The notes under the pieces are model-generated. The model had not been told where the DNA came from. It searched no databases and saw only the letters and a list, made by a program, of their open reading frames with translations. Positions 62,166 through 64,000 of a stretch of DNA of 64,000 nucleotides are shown in pieces. The first letter of the stretch is position 1, and each line of letters begins with the position of its first letter. Source of the stretch: Posidonia oceanica (taxonomy: Eukaryota > Streptophyta > Magnoliopsida > Alismatales > Posidoniaceae); NCBI GenBank assembly GCA_037176725.1, contig JAZBRS010000026.1:152469501-152533500 (forward strand), read 5' to 3'. A program made the position numbers and the translations under genes.

Positions 62166-62270
62166 TTAATGTTAAAAAAGATGTTTTTACGATTTCAAGG
62201 AATTTCTGAAGTTTTTCCGGGCTTTCAACATGTTTCTCTGGATTAATATAAAAGACAGGGTTAAAAATGC

Positions 62271-64000
62271 AAAAAGACCTGCTTGTTGCTTCTTTGGGGG
62301 GTGACACAGATAGTCGCCACCTCAACAGGCGACGAGCATTCTGCCACTCTCTCTCATCATATTTTGTCATCCTGGGCATTAATATGATATATGGGATTAT
62401 TGTAAACAAGCATAACATTTATCCCATAATTATTTATATTTCTACGATTTTTCTACGCACGTAGATATATGATATATCATATCATGTCAACTAATTAGGA
62501 AAAGTCCTAGAAAAAAGGATGATGATCTTTATTTGGCTTAATAATATCTTTGAATTAATTATCTCATTTTAATATATATATATATTATATATCTTTAATT
62601 CAAAAACTGAATTCAAAATTAAGATATAAATCCAAGTTGTTACAGCAGTTACGAGCTTAGACCAGGTCAAAGGATACGACCCTTAGACTTGTAACTAATC
62701 AGTTAGGATTTTATTTTTGAAAAATAAAGATCTTTGTGCCTAGGCGCCACATGTAGCGGCGACTTGATGATGTGGACTCATCTGGCCCTTTTAAATCTGT
62801 TCTTTCATCTCGTCCGCACACCAGCTAGGCGCCTGTGCCAGCGGCGACTTGCTGACGTGTACCCTTCTTTGACTCGGTCAGCATGCCTCCACGTCATTTC
62901 CACGTCATTAATCTGAGATATTTGTACTTGTTGCCTCTCCTATAGGCGACTTGCTATAAATATCTAATTTTTCTAGAAACTTCCTAGATCTGATCCACTC
63001 GTGCCCCCACACATCTATAAATAGGCCCCAAGAGCAAATACTCAAGGGGAGGCAAATCTAAAAGTCAGAATCATCTTCTGAGAGTCAGGGAGAAACTTCC
63101 TATTGTTGTGAGATCCATAGATCTAGAGAGAGGGAGAGTGAGATTCTGAGAGATCTTTAGTCCCCACTCTACCCAAATCTAGAGATTATCAATCCTAGAT
63201 CCTAGAGATCATCAAGCCTAGATCCTGAGCCTAGTCGGAGCTCCGATCGTGCCTCCACTTCCTCACTCCACGCCATAGAGTACGAGGGTGAAGGGAGTAT
63301 CTTCTTCCAATCTACTTTTATTTCATTTTGCATTTCTTAAAATAGGATCTATAGCATATGCATATGGGGAACCACCCCCGGTTAGTATTAGATTCATTTA
63401 TCTACGTTATTTCCTATTTATCTGATTTGTTTACTACACCCGGACTTACCTAGATCTACTCTTATTTGTTTTGAAGGAAAGGAATATCTCACGTAGCACG
63501 AGGACACCGCTGGACAACATCCTGCCGTTGATCCAGTGAGCCAACGACCCACATCATCCACATCTCCCCCAGGCGTCTTGTCAGCCAGCATTGCAAATTG
63601 ACGAGTGGCGATAACAACAAGTTGACGACGTCGTGGAAGCACTGTCATCTTCATCTAAACACTCCCAAATCCACATATACAGAAATTGGCGATCATGGTG
63701 GGACCGGCTTGAGCCAACCCTCCGTGCTACGTGAGTGTCCTTTCCTTCCTTCGTTTATTTTCATAGATCTAGATTGTTTTCAGTTTGGAGGCCGTGCGTA
63801 TAGGTTTTCACGACTCCTAAATCCTCCTTCGTGTTTTCTGACATTAGAATAGATCTCATATCTAGTCATCTTTGCTTAAGGCAAAAAGTCTCATTAGCAC
63901 TTTGAGGCAACGACTAACTTTGCGTCTGTAGCTTTGAGGATTGGGTTAATTCTATTCTGAAGTCAGAAAGCCTCTGTATCTAGCCACCTATTCATACGGC
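62271..64000 (+). other. LTR-like or leader-like DNA at window edge
   Basis: GTCGCC/GGCGAC words (62306, 62328, 62757, 62842, 62945), a TATA-like CTATAAATATC (62952) and CTATAAATAGGCCCC (63014), then CT- and AG-rich leader-like sequence to the edge. It looks like a promoter-bearing LTR or element leader, but neither end can be defined. Intact homology to the 54497 LTR is not seen. No coding region is supported. Confidence 0.4.

Larger units (their letters stand above)
54497..62280 (+). mobile_element. Tat-lineage gypsy element with gag but no visible pol
   Basis: 5' LTR 54497-56900 inserted in the Tekay-like protease, then primer site, leader with a 59-bp tandem repeat, a long gag frame (58129-60969), a short protease-region remnant and non-coding DNA with hairpin repeats. 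No reverse transcriptase or integrase words are seen up to the window edge. The gag type and the GACCCACTTCCTCAGGCG leader block are those of Tat/Ogre-like elements. The right end is not defined. Confidence 0.75.

Overview
This window is nuclear DNA of a flowering plant. It has three host genes with plant-type GT-AG introns, and most of the remaining sequence is nested, decayed transposable elements. Nothing prokaryotic, organellar or CRISPR-like was seen. The species cannot be fixed from the sequence alone.

Host genes: (1) 847-2171 (+), the last two exons of a SINAT-type (seven in absentia) RING E3 ubiquitin ligase whose first exon lies left of the window. (2) 27110-29280 (+), a complete two-exon type II phosphatidylinositol 4-kinase gamma with two ubiquitin-like domains, 573 aa. 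(3) 37182-39436 (-), a complete four-exon pectin methylesterase with an N-terminal inhibitor (PMEI) domain, about 613 aa.

Region by region: 3451-24239 is one old Ty1/copia element, called copia-A here. Its 5' LTR holds a Helitron-like insertion (3525-4473). Its pol is split by three further insertions, each with a matching target-site duplication. They are an inverted copia (copia-B, 8751-13835, AGACT) that itself holds a 3-kb gypsy LTR, a hAT transposon (14093-17409, AATGGATG), and a CACTA transposon (17943-23116, ATC). The CACTA carries intron-containing fragments of host genes for ribosomal protein S3 and the APC3/CDC27 (HOBBIT) subunit, plus an unrecognised exon, so it is a Pack-type CACTA.

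An inverted, Ac-like hAT (29492-32484) lies about 210 bp downstream of the PI4K gene. From 32.5 to 45 kb there are scattered MITE-like and SINE-like insertions, a gypsy LTR fragment and the pectinesterase gene. From 45.3 kb to the right edge the retrotransposons are stacked head to tail, each cut by the next: copia-C (45259), a second and better preserved copia-B copy (47520), a Tekay/Del-like gypsy (50711), and a Tat-lineage gypsy (54497) with a gag frame but no visible pol.

Most unusual signals: the gene-capturing CACTA; a family of CGGT-N-CCG words, including an 18-nt exact string, shared by the LTRs of an unrelated copia and gypsy family; covarying hairpin repeats 3' of the Tat gag region; and a 101-bp tRNA-like insertion flanked by exact 13-bp direct repeats.
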